64,000 nt of DNA, from the NCBI RefSeq assembly GCF_030704535.1, contig NC_081823.1:8955001-9019000 (forward strand), written 5' to 3'. The notes beneath the pieces are model-generated. The model worked only from the letters and a program-made list of their open reading frames with translations, ran no database searches and was not told the DNA's origin. This stretch comes from Vitis vinifera. Lineage: Eukaryota > Streptophyta > Magnoliopsida > Vitales > Vitaceae. How positions within the stretch are numbered: the first letter of the stretch is position 1; each line of letters starts with the position of its first letter. A program made the translations under genes and the position numbers. Shown here piece after piece: positions 12,301-26,400 of the stretch.

Positions 12301-14463
12301 AACAAAAAGCAGAGTAGCTGAAAGTGCATAGATTAGAAATTAGACCTGCCCTCAACATGTTATATGCCTTCCTAGAATGTAAACCCTAATATGCTCACAC
12401 TGAAAAACAATACAAGAATAAAAAGTCCCCTTAAAATGATATAATACAGTACTGCACAAAAAAAATACCACATGAGCACAACAGAAACCACTAGCCATGC
12501 ATCTCTCTTCTGAGGCCCTAGATCCAACACATTTCAGATGCATGTCCCACTTCAAACATCTTAGACCACTTGTGACATGTTCAGCATTTACCCCTTCATC
12601 AGTGCATTGCCCTGATTTTCTTAACTTCCTGCCTAACATTCATACAAACTCCCTCATCTCAATACTTCTTGTTTTTTTTTTTTTTTTGATATGTAAGAGA
12701 GTGTATTAATAGGTGCCTCCCTCATCTCAATACTTCAGCACCTGGGTGATGAAATTTCAAACCAAAATATCTAACTCCAAGAGCAACAGCATTCACTTCA
12801 ATGAGAGTTAAAAAGCCTTTCACCTGATTAATATTTAAGCAGAGACTAGAGCAGTTCTTTCAACCTCTTCAAATTGAACAACAGTTAAAAGGTCAGAAGA
12901 CAAATGATCCCATGTACAAATCTCTAGGTTCATCAGTATATAATCTAATATGAAATCATATGTTCAGTCAGAAATTCTTAATCAGTAGTTTTTCAGTTTG
13001 GAAGAATGGGAGACCTCAAAAATAAAATTGGAAAGAACCATTTTCCTAGAAGGAAGGGTGGGAATATTAAATTAGAATTTCTGGCCTTAACGAATTTTGT
13101 CATAATCTATTTGGTATTCATTAGGAGAAACATAAATCCAAAGTATGTTTGATGGAGAGTTTCCTTCATCCTAACTGGTGCACTCCAGAATTTCCTATCG
13201 TCCTACTTGATATAACTTCCAAATATGCCATCCAAGATTTCCAGCTGGAGATGAAAACATGCTATATGGCATAATTTTGCTGGCATGAACAGTATTTCTT
13301 CAGAACATGGATAGTAAATACGAACTAAATTTATTCACAGGCATGGAACGAATTAAGAAATCATATAAGAAAAGCTTTAAAAGATAAAAATTCAAACATC
13401 TTCAAGAAGCAATCTACCAAACCATGCACCAGAACTTGCAAAGTGTTAACAGAATTCTAAGCAAATTTGAACAATAAAGATATCATAAGGAACTAGTATC
13501 ATACTTTACAGCTTGCTCGGAAAAATGCTTCCCAGGTTGCCTCTGCCTAAGTGTGTGTAAATCACCTCCTGGGCAGAACTCCATCACCAAACAAGAGAAT
13601 TTTTCGGTCTCAAAATGGGTGTATAAGGTTGGAAGGAAGGGATGGTCCAAGGATTGGAGAATCTCTCTTTCTGTCTGAGCCCGAAGCAGCTTCTTACGAC
13701 TTGCTAGAGACCCTTTGTCCATGACCTTCATCGCAAAATAACACTTGGTACCCTTCAATTCTGAAAGATAGACACTTCCAATATCTCCACAGCCCAACCT
13801 CTTCAGAAGTCTGAAATGGTTTAAACCCAAGGCCCCATCTTTTGCACGGACAACCTGGATGGCTTCCCACCTTGAATCATTAGCTTTATGAGGTTTGCTG
13901 ATACTGCTACTTAAGCTGCTACAAGTACTTTCATCGCTCACGTCACTGCTTGTGCTACCTCTGCACATACTGCTCTTGCCACTCTCAACAAATTCAACAC
14001 GATCACTAATTTTGGCACTTCCACTGGTCTTGGCAAGGCTGCCGGTCCCATCACTAACTTTAGCAGCAACTGTGCTATGCCCGTGCTCAGACGTTTTCTT
14101 CTCTTGATCAGCACCACCATCTAGTGAGCCTGTGACTTCGCTTGCAACAGGTGTTACAATTGTTGGCGTTTGTTGTGAATCACCTAAAGATAAACTTGAA
14201 CCCAACTTGTCAGTTAAAGAATTGGCAGACCCCTTTTGATGAGAACTCAATGAATTTTTGTCATCTGAGGCTTCTACATCAACCTGCTTTAATGCGACTG
14301 GCTGCACACTTCTAGGTGTTTTTTTGGGGGTGACCGGCTCAGATTTGCTCGTTTTTGTAATCTGCAAAGGTGATGGCCTGCGCGAATTTCCTTCCAATGT
14401 TTGACTACCAAAAGTTCTCTTTTGCCTATCTGGGGATGTTCTGGCACCAGATTTTGAGGCCAT
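9312..14463 (-). CDS. D6PK: D6PK-group AGC-VIIIa protein kinase (2 exons, 611 aa)
   Basis: Serine/threonine kinase of the plant AGC-VIIIa group. D6PK members phosphorylate PIN auxin efflux carriers at the plasma membrane. Coding exons are 14463-13505 and 10188-9312, joined through a codon split by a GTATGA...TGCAG intron. Residues 1-215 form a Ser/Thr-rich, basic, probably disordered N-terminus. The glycine loop is 224-229 (GCGDIG), the catalytic Lys is K246 (FAMKVMDK), the YRDLKPEN loop is 340-347, and DFD replaces DFG at 360-362, diagnostic for plant AGC-VIII kinases. A Cys/Pro-containing insertion of about 100 residues separates DFD from APE (462-464). The C-terminus FDFF resembles the PDK1-docking hydrophobic motif. 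At 611 residues it is longer than Arabidopsis D6PK (about 500), mostly in the N-terminus. Orthology rests on family motifs and remembered synteny with NOP2A and OPT1; a D6PK-like paralogue remains possible. Confidence 0.93.
10189..13504 (-). other. 3.3-kb intron of the D6PK-like gene
   Basis: GT-AG intron with donor GTATGATACT after 13505 and acceptor ACATGCAG before 10188. Short frames inside it on both strands show no family resemblance. A 48-bp LINE tail with target duplication lies at 12649-12736. Confidence 0.9.
12649..12736 (-). mobile_element. LINE 3' tail with 20-bp target-site duplication
   Basis: CTCCCTCATCTCAATACTTC occurs at 12649-12668 and again at 12717-12736. Between the two copies are 48 bases that read, on the minus strand, as a short AT-rich sequence followed by a poly-A run. 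A poly-A end plus a long perfect target duplication is the mark of target-primed reverse transcription, with extreme 5' truncation. Confidence 0.85.
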
Positions 14464-15960
14464 TGAAGATATGCTGATTGCTTAAATAGATCAAATTCAG
14501 CAAACCCATTACCCACCCACCAACTTTTTATTAGTCACTCCATTAGCAATCCAAAGTTTATCCATCTCAAACTCGATCAATGGTAAGATGGCTTCTGCAA
14601 TTATTATTCCACCCAGAGAAAATTTTCAGAAGATATTCAAATTTTTTAATAAGCTACCCAAGAAATAATATAATTGGAGGAAATCTTCCAAGCTTAAACT
14701 ACAGCAGAGGACATACAAATCAAGTGCAGACAAGATTTACCCTCCATTTGGTACTAGAAAAAATGGGGGGGTGGGGGGGGAAGAAGTGGAGGATAAATCT
14801 TGAATCTTATTCTTTCAGTTATTTCAGATTTTAGGGGGAAAACATAAGAATCAACTCAACCGACCGAAATGGTTGGCCTAAGATCAGATGAGTGAAATTT
14901 TAGTTTTCTCAGGCATCAAGCAATTGAAAATCTGAGATTTTTTTTTTTTCATGCCTGCATTTCTTTTCACCAACCAAACATAAAGCAATGGGAAAGAAGG
15001 GATAAGACAGAATCATAATCTATGCATCAGATCATAAACCAGATCAAGACGTCATGATCAAAGAGATCTAAAATATTCCATGACTCAAACAAACCTATCG
15101 ATTCACACTTCAAGAAATACTGAAACTCCTTATCAAAAGAGTCAAAATTCAAAAATTCATCAATAAACAATGATAAAATGAAAGACCCACTTAGAAAAAT
15201 CAAATCTTTCCAAGGAAAAAAAGGGTTTGCAAACCAAGAATTGCATGTAGACTCAGATCATATATCATTTCCAACAAATAATCAGTAGACCCACCAGCAT
15301 ATGAACATACCATGAAAGTAGACGAACGAAAGTCATCCACCTCAAAATGCCAATCCTTTTTCAGGGAACAAATAAACTTTCTGGAGAAAATGTGCAGGAT
15401 CAAAGACCCATATAAAGGTAGAAAAAATCAATCAACTCCGCAAAAATGCATTTCTTCCAAAACAGCCCTCAAGATAAGAGCAAAGTCAAGAAGATAAACA
15501 AGACCCAGATGCAAAAGCACACAGATCTTGAACGGCAGACCCACCTCTTCTGATCAAACCCTACCAAGGATCAAAAACCCCACAAAGACCCAGATGCTAA
15601 AAAACAAAGTAGAGGGCATGGGAAGCAAAACCCACCAAGCAAAACACAAGACCAGTTAAAAGCGAAGAGAAAAAGAAGCCTAAAAGAGAGTACCTGAGTT
15701 TCAAATATCAGAACTTTAGGGTTTTGCTTTATCAGTGGAAAGAAAGAGCACCACTGTAGAGAGAGATAAAGAAAGCAAGACCCTCCTCCTGAAATGTGTG
15801 GAGAGAGAGGAAAAAAAAAGGTAGAGGAAAGAAAAAAGAGAAAAAAAGCTTTCAGAGTGTGGGAAAGAGTTGGGTGCCTGTGGGCTACTACCATTTAACA
15901 TATAATGTAATATAGAGAGATAAGAAAAAGTGTGTACGTTTTGGTAGAGAGAGAGTGCAA
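14464..15960 (-). promoter_or_regulatory. 5'UTR, probable leader intron and promoter of the D6PK-like gene
   Basis: On the minus strand a CAG-GTACTC donor lies at 15694/15693. A good acceptor (ATAATTGCAG) ends at 14595, suggesting a leader intron of about 1.1 kb and a short second 5'UTR exon just before the ATG at 14463. Upstream exon sequence (about 15694-15850) is CT-rich on the coding strand, as is common in plant leaders. The transcription start is not determinable by eye. Frames at 15571-16030 on the same strand are leader sequence without a recognisable product. Confidence 0.5.
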
Positions 15961-18239
15961 GTGAGGGGTCAAAGCTAAAGTAGGGCTTTTTTGGATCAAT
16001 AATTTCAATGTATTTTGTCCTCAAACACAAGGGTCTGAATCAACACATGGGCCTCACTAGGGTTCCTGTCTGTCTATCATGCCTGTTGGACTGGTTGAGT
16101 TTCCAATTTTAGGGCTTGGAGTCCTTTAGAATCACCACTGCTGTCCTTCTCCTTGCTGCTGCCACCCATTTTCTGTGGTCCATACACCTCCACCTGCTTC
16201 TTCCCCAAACCTACGCCTATGCCCATCTTTTTTATATTCCTTGAATCACATTTGATTGGATGGTCAAGATGGCATCATCCATCCAATTTTATTTATTTTT
16301 TTTCAAATCCAAATTCTTTCTGCAAAATCTTGGTGTATTAATATAATAATATCCTGTTTTTCTTTAAAAATGCAGATTTTTTTCCTTTTTAAATCTCAAT
16401 GCATTTATATCTTATATTTGTCTTGATAAGTTCTTTAAAGGTCTTAATAATCATGAGAGAGCATCTTAAACACTATTAAATATAATTTTTAAGAGTATTT
16501 TCATAAAATATCTCACATTTTTTAATAATGTTTATTTATACTTTGAAAAATATAAAAAAACTTTAGACTTATTTGACAATTATTTTCGAAACAATTTTCT
16601 GTTATCCAAAACAAAAAAAAATAAGAAAACATGTTTATCAATTAGAAATTGTTTCTATTCTTCGGAATAAAAAACAAAGTGTTTAATTAATTTTTTTTTT
16701 ATTTTTACTTATTTTTTATGGTTATTTTAAAAAATAATTATACAATCATGAGAATGATTAAAAAAATAAAACATGGATATAAAAAATATTTTTAAAACAT
16801 ATTAAAAAAATATTAAAAATAATTTTTAAAAACTATTTTCGAAAATAATTACCACAGGAGCTTTGATTTTTGGAAGTAAAATCTATATAATTAATTTGTT
16901 TCTTAAATATTAAAATTGTTCTTATCTATAATAAAAATATTTTCAAAATATAGTTTCTAAAAATAAAATCAATTACATAGTATTAATAAGGCTTTAATTT
17001 TAATTTTATTTAATTTGTTGTGAATATTACAAAAAAGATTTGATTTGATGGATATTTAGGTTTACCTAGATTGCTTTATTATGATTTAATTAAGTTGCTT
17101 TAATTCTCAAATCCAAGTGTACAATTTTGAATTCTTGGTTTGGTGCAATTACCATGCTTGCACCTACCTTTTTTCTTTCTTTTTTTTCCTTTTTTAAGAA
17201 TTAGATATTAAAAGGAAAACAATGGGAAATCTAGGAATAGAATCTATACCAAATTTCAAATTTAAGCAAAAGGCCTTCCAACAACAACATAAAAGAAAAA
17301 TAGGTAATGGGCATCATTCTTCCTCCTAAGTGTGGTTCAATATTGGCAAATAAATGCAAACAATCAAAGACAAGTTACAACAAACATAATAGCTAACATC
17401 TCCTTGTCTGCCCAAATCACATCCTAATGTACCAACCACCATTATATCATATTACCTAAATAAGTTGATTCAATTTAGGTTTTCAATTATGGCTTTAAAT
17501 GACATTATCCCCACAAAATTTTACCAAAACTCAACAAGGAGGGCCAAAATTTGTGAGAGAGAGAGAGAGAGAGAGAGGGAGGGAGGGGGGGTCATATTTT
17601 TCATTCCAAGATAGGTAAAACATCCTCATTGTGAGGGGGTCTAAAGTCAAAAAAAAATGTAGGGGACTTAATTATGAAGAAAATGATCAATGTTCCCTTT
17701 TTGGACATCTAAGCCTAGCAAACCCCTAAAGTCAATAAACCAAAGTTGGAGAATCTAGGGCAAGTGCAAAGCTACATAGAGGTCACAAGTGATTTTATGA
17801 GGAAAAATAAAAAATGAAAGACCCCATTAGTTCCAACAGTATGAAGATTGGGGGTGGAATGAGATAATGGGCTGTCATGTTCACCAACTGAATGTTGTCT
17901 TGGAGTTTCTAAGGAACCAAACGCCTAAATCTTTCCAGATGGATTTGACTCTTAACCTCTTTGGCAATCATGGACAGCTCATTTAATGTAATAATCCTAT
18001 TTGCCCACACCACATTCACAAAAAGTAAGATTGGTAGTTTGCTTCTTAAGACAAGGGTGTTATGAGAATTTCAATTCATCATCACTATAAAAATTTCAAC
18101 TAAGTTTTATCATACTAACCCTTAATTTACATGGTTGTTTGATGGTCTTTTATCTTGTACTTGGGTCATGTCTAATCAGTCTAGAGTAGTTCAAAGTAAT
18201 TCATTAATAATATAGAAACATGACTTTATATTATGAGTG
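15961..18239. other. Intergenic, AT-rich, with (GA)n tract
   Basis: No supported gene. A GA microsatellite at about 17555-17578 grades into GGGA/GGGG. The part at 16560-17000 is built of AAAATA-type simple sequence similar to intergenic DNA elsewhere in the window. Confidence 0.6.
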
Positions 18240-20423
18240 GCAATTCGTATAAGTGATAATTCGTATTGTGTTAAAACTTAGTTATTCAACTAAATAGGTT
18301 AACCAAAATACGATACGAATGATAATCAGATTAAAAATATGAATCCAAACATGACTTATTTATTAAACAAATAACATCCTATAACTCATTCAATAATTAA
18401 GTCGAGTTTGACTTTATTTGAGTCAATAGAATCAACTTCCCAACTTGATATTTTATGATACAATTAACCTATTCATTCAAATCAAATTTCAAACGGATCA
18501 AATATAGGTTAAATAGACTATTATTAGGCTATGATTATAATTAAATTAATCATCATGATTATAATTAAATTAATCATCATGATTATTGGATAGATCAATT
18601 CAGATTAAATTCATACTATGACAAAAGTTGATAAAACAAATAACTTGTTTATTAAACGAATTATATAGGTTGATATAAATTCAATCTAACTACGACCATA
18701 TTTAATCCAAATATGTGAACAATGTATTAAATCTAAATTATGTCAACGAATCGTATTAAACTCTATCATTCTGTTTGAAACATACTTTTACGCAATTTAA
18801 CACACGATCTGCGAGTGATGAAACTTCTGACAACGAAAGCATATATACTCCTAAATACGTTGAGATTAACCCACTATTATTACATTCATCATGGTTAGTT
18901 TCTTGGTTGTCTTCAGGTTCTCTTGGATGCCTTTCGTTCCTCCATTCACTATGTTCTCATGTGTTGTAACAGTGAAGTATTTGTTGTTAGAGCCAGGCCA
19001 ATGTGCCTGACTACAATAATAAACCTTGTTTATTATTCAAAAAGGAAAATGTTGATTAGAGAATGCCAATAACCACTCATTAGTTTAAAGAAGCTGGCAC
19101 AAGATAGAAACAAAGCAAAACTCAATTATAATCTGAATGCACATAGGCCTGTGTGCTGCAAGCCTGCAACAGCACACCAAGATTCCATTGTCCTTTGTAC
19201 TAATAGCAGAGGTATAAATAAACACATGGTAACACAGGGGATATGCATTCTCATATATGATGTGGGTTTGTGTGTAGATTAGTACAGGAAGGCCAAGGCC
19301 ACACTCTCAGAAAGGAATACTTCCAAGATATATAGTATTTGGTACAAGAGAAAATTAAAAGGTTCAGGGAAATAATTTATCTTTCCACAGGGCCTGAGTT
19401 GTGCAGCCTTGAAAAAAAAAATAGGAGGGCTTGTGGTTTTAATGAAAAGATTCCATAATGTGCTCAGATTCTCTTCTCCATTGATAAAAGACATGTTAGG
19501 TTTTCCTTAAACAAAGAAGAGAGATGATGTGGTAGACTAGTCCAAATCAGCAGAATCCTACAAATATTTGCCAATCCACCAACAATGGAGGCCTGTGATT
19601 TAGCATATTCTGGATGAAACATAGAACATTAGTAACTATACAAGCTGAAGTATGCGAAAACATATTTGAGTATTTAAATGTAAGAGCTTCCAAAAGATGT
19701 AGAATTTCCTTCAGGATGCAACCAAACCAAAAGCCAAGCTTGTGGTTGCCAGGTGCCATAAGAGGCCCCTGTCATTCAGTTTGGACAAATGCCCCAGCCT
19801 GATGACTAGTATGCACTGGCCGGTTCTGGTCCCCTAGTATATCAAATTCCAAAAGCTTTCAAAGCTCTCATGAATGGTCAGCAACTCGCTTTGGTCATTG
19901 AACATGGGGTGGACGACATGATGTGAAACATACCTTTGGATCATAGTGTAGGAACCAAAAACAAGCAGGCCAGAGCAGGAAAAATCTTGAAAATATCCGC
20001 AACTTGGAGAGAACACCAGGCACAAATACATTATCTATAATTGAAACATAACAAAACATGGAGACTGTCATACTCCATAATATCTCATCTTGCACAGAAA
20101 ATATGTGAGCCATATGCAGACAATAAATAAGCTGTTTTACATCTTGCACAAGAAAAAAATAACTTGGGGCTTCCAATCAGGACCAAGACAAGTTAAAAGT
20201 ACACCAGGAACTACTCATGCAAAACACGATTTCCTGGCAACTCTAAATAATAATCAGGTTCCTTTCGTCCTTTTCCTTTTTGCTGAATTAATGATGACCT
20301 TATCCCGACAATCGTGAAGCTGATTTTTCCCAATATTCTGATTTGAAGCAGAGCACAAACCTTTTCCTTTCTGTTTTTCTTTTCCACATCAATCTCTCTT
20401 CTAGGCATCCCAAGAGCAAAGTT
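18240..20423. other. Intergenic between the kinase promoter and the RPAC1 3' end
   Basis: At about 18529-18590 a unit of roughly 30 bases (ATGATTATAATTAAATTAATC) is repeated in tandem. Open frames at 18775-18969 (+), 19279-20176 (-) and 19614-19802 (+) have no recognisable product. The part next to 20424 should hold the RPAC1 3'UTR. Confidence 0.5.
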
Positions 20424-23400
20424 TTATGAGAGCTCAGTAATCACTCGTTCGCATTTGTCTTCCAAGACCTTCACAGCTTCATTAAATAGTACTTCTGGAG
20501 GTAATGCCCCAGTTGATTCAATGGTAACTACAGGGAAGAAAGAAAAGTGCAAATTAGAGCATATCTTGTCAAAATCTTTCCACGAAGAAATAACACTAAA
20601 TTTAAAAACCTATAAACACTGAAATAACTATTTATGCAAAACCGAAACAAAGGTTTGAGGTCAATCATATTGTATCAACATTTGGACCCCTACTGTAAAC
20701 CATCTGGGTTCTGCAACTGTACCCTGTATTCTTGTTGTATTATGGTAAAAAGAAATATCTCAGGCTAAAACACGAGTATTAAACTTTTTTTTCTTTTTTT
20801 GGATAGAGCGAAACATGAGTATCATCTTGACAACCTTGAGTTTTGTTAGCTATCTGGTTTAAGTATAGACATTAAAGAAAATCCTGGTCAGCCACATTTG
20901 ACTGTCCCACTTCCAGGCATTCAAGTGTTTCACCTTTGCCACCTCTATTGCTTGATGTAACCAGCTGCAAACCTGTCCTGATTATAGGACCCAATTGTCC
21001 CTTTTTTTTTTTATAGGCAATAATTGAGAGTATATTAAAAGCGCCTTAGAAAGAGTGCATCAAGGTACACACGATGTATATATGTGGCAAAAGCCTAGCC
21101 AAGGAAAGAAAAACAAGAAAAAACAACCTCTCCTTACTTGGAGTTCAACCAATCGACAAAGTCTATCAGACATTTGGATGGCCATCTATATAGACTCTTA
21201 ACTCATTCCAAAAAAAAGGTATAAAATAAAATTTAATTGCTTGATCCAGTTGTTTAGCATCCTCAAATGACTTCCTACTTCAACCAATCGACAAAGTCTA
21301 TCAGACATTTGGATGGCCATCTATATAGACTCTTAACTCATTCCAAAAAAAAAGGTATAAAATAAAATTTAATTGCTTGATCCAGTTGTTTAGCATCCTC
21401 AAATGACTTCCTACTTCTTTCCTTCCACAATGTCCAAAATGAACACAAGGGAACGGCCCTAATTCCCCATGAATAAACCATGATAACTTAGAACATTCCC
21501 TCTAAAATGGAATAAACTTGTTGCCACAGAATCCTAGCTTTGAAAGAATGAAAGAGTAAATCATCAACCTATTCTTCTTCATCTTTACACATGTAGCATC
21601 CATTCAGCACAATACATCTCCTCCTTTTGAGCTAATCAAGCATCATAGTCCTTTCCCAAACAGAATTCCCATGTAAAAAGCCCAACTTTCGTTGGCACCA
21701 AAACTACAATTGCCTGGAAAGGCCTCTTCCTCCCCTAGATAAGGAGGCATAGAGAGATTTGACAAAGAAATTGTCACACTTGGTTTCCATCCCGGTCATC
21801 CTATACTCCTCAAGTTCTCAATCATTTAACCATTTTGAAAAGCAGGAACTCCATCGACACCCCTCCCTAGCCTACTCCCATGCCTCCGCTACCCAATCAT
21901 CTTTGGCGATGGCTATAGAGAATAACTATGGGAAATACTCTTTCAAAGACATGTCTCCACACCATCTATCTTTCCAAAATTTTACCTTTATACCATTCCC
22001 AACAACAAACGATACTTGCTTTTAACTACCTCCCACCAATTTCTAAGTGCCTTCCATGCCCCCACTTCATAGCCAACCCAACACATTCCTCAAATGCATC
22101 CCCCTTCCTCTATCCAAACTTTCCTATGGTATGTTTCCATAAGGACTATATCTCAGTTGCAAATCCCAACTCCATTTGCCAAGCATGGCCTTGTTTAAAG
22201 TGGATAGATTTCTAACACTAAGGCCCCCATGCTTTTTGTCCAAGTAGGCAATAGAACAATTTACCAAATGAGGCCTTTCATCAAAGGCTCCACCAACCCA
22301 TAGAAAGTCTCTCTGGATATGTTTTAGTCTTAAGCCTACCCTTCTTGGGATGAGGAACATGGACATAAAATAAATTGAAAGGCTTGACAATGTGCTTTTA
22401 ATCAAAGTAAGTCTCCCTCCTATAGAGAGGCATTGCCTCTTCCACAAAACAAACCTCCTTTGAAATATCTCCTCCACCCAATTGTCCAACTTCTAAATGT
22501 TCATGTGTTCCACCTTGTCAATGTATCACCTTTATCACTTGAACGCAACTAATTGCATGCAAACCTATTCCTATTATAGAATAGGAACACATTAAACATC
22601 ATGTATGCTATGAAAGAGCTTTTGATGCATCAGGCATGCCTCTTTAGTCTAGATAAAACAACCAATATTAAATTAAGGTAATAAATAGCATTAGGAGTTC
22701 CAAGTAAAAAAGCTTCATTTTTATATAATGGCACTGGTTTCTTAAAAGTAATACACATATAGGACCATCAAACAAGAAGATTCCAGTACGTCCTAGACGG
22801 TAATCAGAGGTGGTTTTGAATCCATTTGGAAGTATCTAGGACATATCTCTTTTCACTGTAAATAACCATCTAGAAAAAAGAAGTTATGGATGGGTTCCAT
22901 GCGTATGCAAAGGATCATTGAGAACAGCCAGGAAGTTTCCTCTACTTTGCTGCAAAAACTATAGCTGCATATTGTAGCATTTTCCAGTTGAGTTTGAATG
23001 AAGCATCAAATAGACTGTAACATCCAGCCTCTAAAGGAAGTTAATGTTTATGAACAGCAGGGCACCACCCAAAACTTTAATGTTATACCCTGGGACATTG
23101 TTGTTAGTCTAGAAGAAACGAAAATTTAAGACCAGATTGGAAGCTTTCACCTTAGTGGCTAGAAAAATGTTGATTTAGGCTACCCCACTATAGCTTGATC
23201 CTTAAATAGTTAGATATGGAGATCCCAAGAAAGACAAGGACTAGCAATCCCTTTACTAATACTTGAGTCATCAACAAAGAGGATCTTTCATCTTCTTTCT
23301 TTCTTCAAAAAAGTACCATCAAACCAGAAAATTTTGATGTGGTGATCACCTATTTGGTAGGTTATAGCAAAAAAAAACCAATCTTAATTATTCAAACATT

Positions 23401-26400
23401 AGAATATTTAAAACAAATTTCTATAGTGAATGCATCAGATGGATAGCTAAGATTGTCCACTTAGTAGTAATTCTATAATGAATGCATAAGATGGAGGCAC
23501 CACAAACACATTCAAGTGTTATCACTGTGATGTTCTCAGAGATGCCATGGGCCCCAGTTCATGCATGCACACTATTTTACTTACATATGAAGTGATTCTT
23601 GACACGTCGTATCGCCACATGCTTATCCCAATCATCCCCTCTGATGCATTCTCTACATAGTGTACAAGCTCGTGGTCGGGCTACAGTGGCCTTTTTTTTA
23701 CCTGCTTGACAGAAAAATCATCAATCAGGAAAATGTGTTATCATAAGCACACAGTATGTGAACCGATTACACCTAAGGAACCTATGTTCCATAAAGCATT
23801 TCTAGAGACAGAAATGCTTCTGGCATGAGCTTATTCAATCCACAACATACACAGCCATACAGAACAAATTTCAAAGAGAAAACATTACTCTACCTTTGGC
23901 AATATCTTCAATATCAAATACATTAACTGGACATTTCTTGACAAGTTCTTCTGCCTTCTCATCTTCAATTTCTTGTAACAACACAACCTACATAGATAGT
24001 AAAAAAGACAAAGTCTTTCAAAAACCTGAAGTTGCAATCTGAAGATGCAACTAAGAGAAAATAAATAAGATCTATATCACCTCAGGAAGCATCCTATACC
24101 AAGCAGTGGCCACTGGCGACCACTTCGCATGAGTTTTACCCATCCCTTTAACCGCATGTGCTTCAAGTTCAATTTCCTAACAAAGAAACAACAGAGATAG
24201 TGAGAACATGAACAAACAATGCCTTCAACAATTAAATTTAATTGAATAAAATTTATGATAAAATTAAAATTCTCTCATTATAGGAGATAGGAAGTGGAGC
24301 TTGTTTCATTTGGATAAAACATCAAGCAAAGACGCACACTAGGATAGTTTAAAAGTACAAAAATGTAGTAACCATTCATAAAAATACCATACTTAAAATT
24401 TGATTTGCCATTCAAAACAAGAATTACTAATTCAACCACAAAATAATTGAATTCTAATATGAAATTTCAATTCATTGTAAGCTTATAGCCAATAGAAAAA
24501 ATGAGTAGAAAGTTGTCTGGATTAGGATACCTAAGTAAAAAATTCTATGTGTCCATGGTTAGAAATGCAATAGATAAACAAAGAAAGTCCACAGTAATAA
24601 TAATCATCCAAAATGAAATGTACCCATCTATAGCAAACCCTTACCATTAGTCCAGTTTGAGAAACAATTACTTGGGGCATTACTTCATCTATGCAATACA
24701 TAAATATATTGGCAATGAGCAAAACACAGATGAATAAATGATAGTATTACCTGGCCAGGGCCAAGTTTAGCAATAATAATGTCTGGATGCTTTGGACCGA
24801 TGGATTTGTCAGAAAATTCTGGCAAGGAATCCTGGCTGCAGCTAAATGAGGTATAGGTTTTTGGTTTTGAGGTTGAACTTGAAGTTGTATTTTCTGTAGC
24901 CAATGGAAACTCACTACCATGTGGCAACCACTTTAATTCATTTGATTTTACTGCATTATTCAAGACAGCTTCATTGTTATAATGATCACAAACAATCAAA
25001 AGGAAGGAGAAAATGATTAAAGTAAAAGAAGGCATCAGACAACACCATAAATGCAGAGCACAATAACCATACCTGTAAGTCGGGGCCCGCCTCGCTCACA
25101 ACGAACGTGAAGGTTAAAAACAATGGTGTTCTTTTCATTAGGAGTATCATTTTCTAAATGAAAGAAAAAAGAGGAAATTAGCACCTATGAACAAGCAAAG
25201 ATCTCAACAGGTGAAACAAGTAGAGCATTGCTTTTGATTGTCATGAAATAGAGTATCAAATCAATAAAAGATAGGTGCTTGAGTTAAACCTGACAAATCA
25301 TCAAACAGCCTTGGGTCAGCATTGATTGGAATGAGACCCAATCTGTGGGCAAGCACTTCATCTTGGACAATTGATGTATTATTTGCAATGAGAACCTTTT
25401 CGATAGCCATTGTGGGAAGCTGCATCCATGAAGAGAAAACCAGAAATAAGCATATACCACCCAGATGCCCCTTTGTTGGCTCTTCAAGACAAGAGCACTC
25501 ATAGGAATGGTGCAATGCAGGACACAAAGAAAGAATGAATAATAAAAAGGATTTTGGGCATGAGAGCAAGAACAGGTCATACTACTATCTTACCAACCGT
25601 TTTCAACATAAAAACCGATATTTTACAATGACTAACAATACAATGAGATACTACTCTTTCAATGGTAAGATAAATGAAACAAGAAAACATGCAAGTAATA
25701 TTATTATTAATGAAATTCTCTACTCTTTCAATGGTAAAATAAATAAAACAAGGACATATATGGGTTATATTATTATTAATGGAATTCTATGAGAGAACAC
25801 ACCTCTGCTATGAGGATCCTACGAAATGCATTAGCAATCGAAGGATCAATACCAATCATATCAAACTCCATGTCATCCTCTGAAAGCCGAATCACTTCAA
25901 CTCTAAAATTATTGCAGAATTGATCCATCCGCAAACTATTATCAACTCCCATGGATGAATAAGCACCAGAATATTGAACATTCTCTGTCTTCAAATACAA
26001 AGATTCCCAAAACATAAGAGACTAAAAGAAACAAATTCTAAAAAATCCAAACCCTTGTGCTCTATTTCATTGCTGACAAAAATTAGGGAAAATAGAAGAA
26101 AATAGATTTTGAATCCTGGGCTCTCATCATAAGGAAAGCGGAAAACAAAAAGGCACCTCCATGCAAACAGCCTAATACTGATTCAGTTGAAAAGGGTTTT
26201 TCATTTTTCAGAACCCCAAAGTTCAGAAACAAACAAATTATTGGTGTTTGAGGAAGAATGAAAAAAAATAAAATAAAATTAAATTAAAATTTTATGAAAT
26301 ATTGTAAAGGATAGCGGGGTGTGAAGTTGTCCTCGACTGTCTTATGGATGGCACAGTTGAGTTGATAATATTTTTCCTACATTGATTAGTCAACAGAAAT

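Noticed and set aside
13895..14120. Frames overlapping kinase exon 1 on both strands
   Set aside because: They are shadows of the serine-rich kinase N-terminus.
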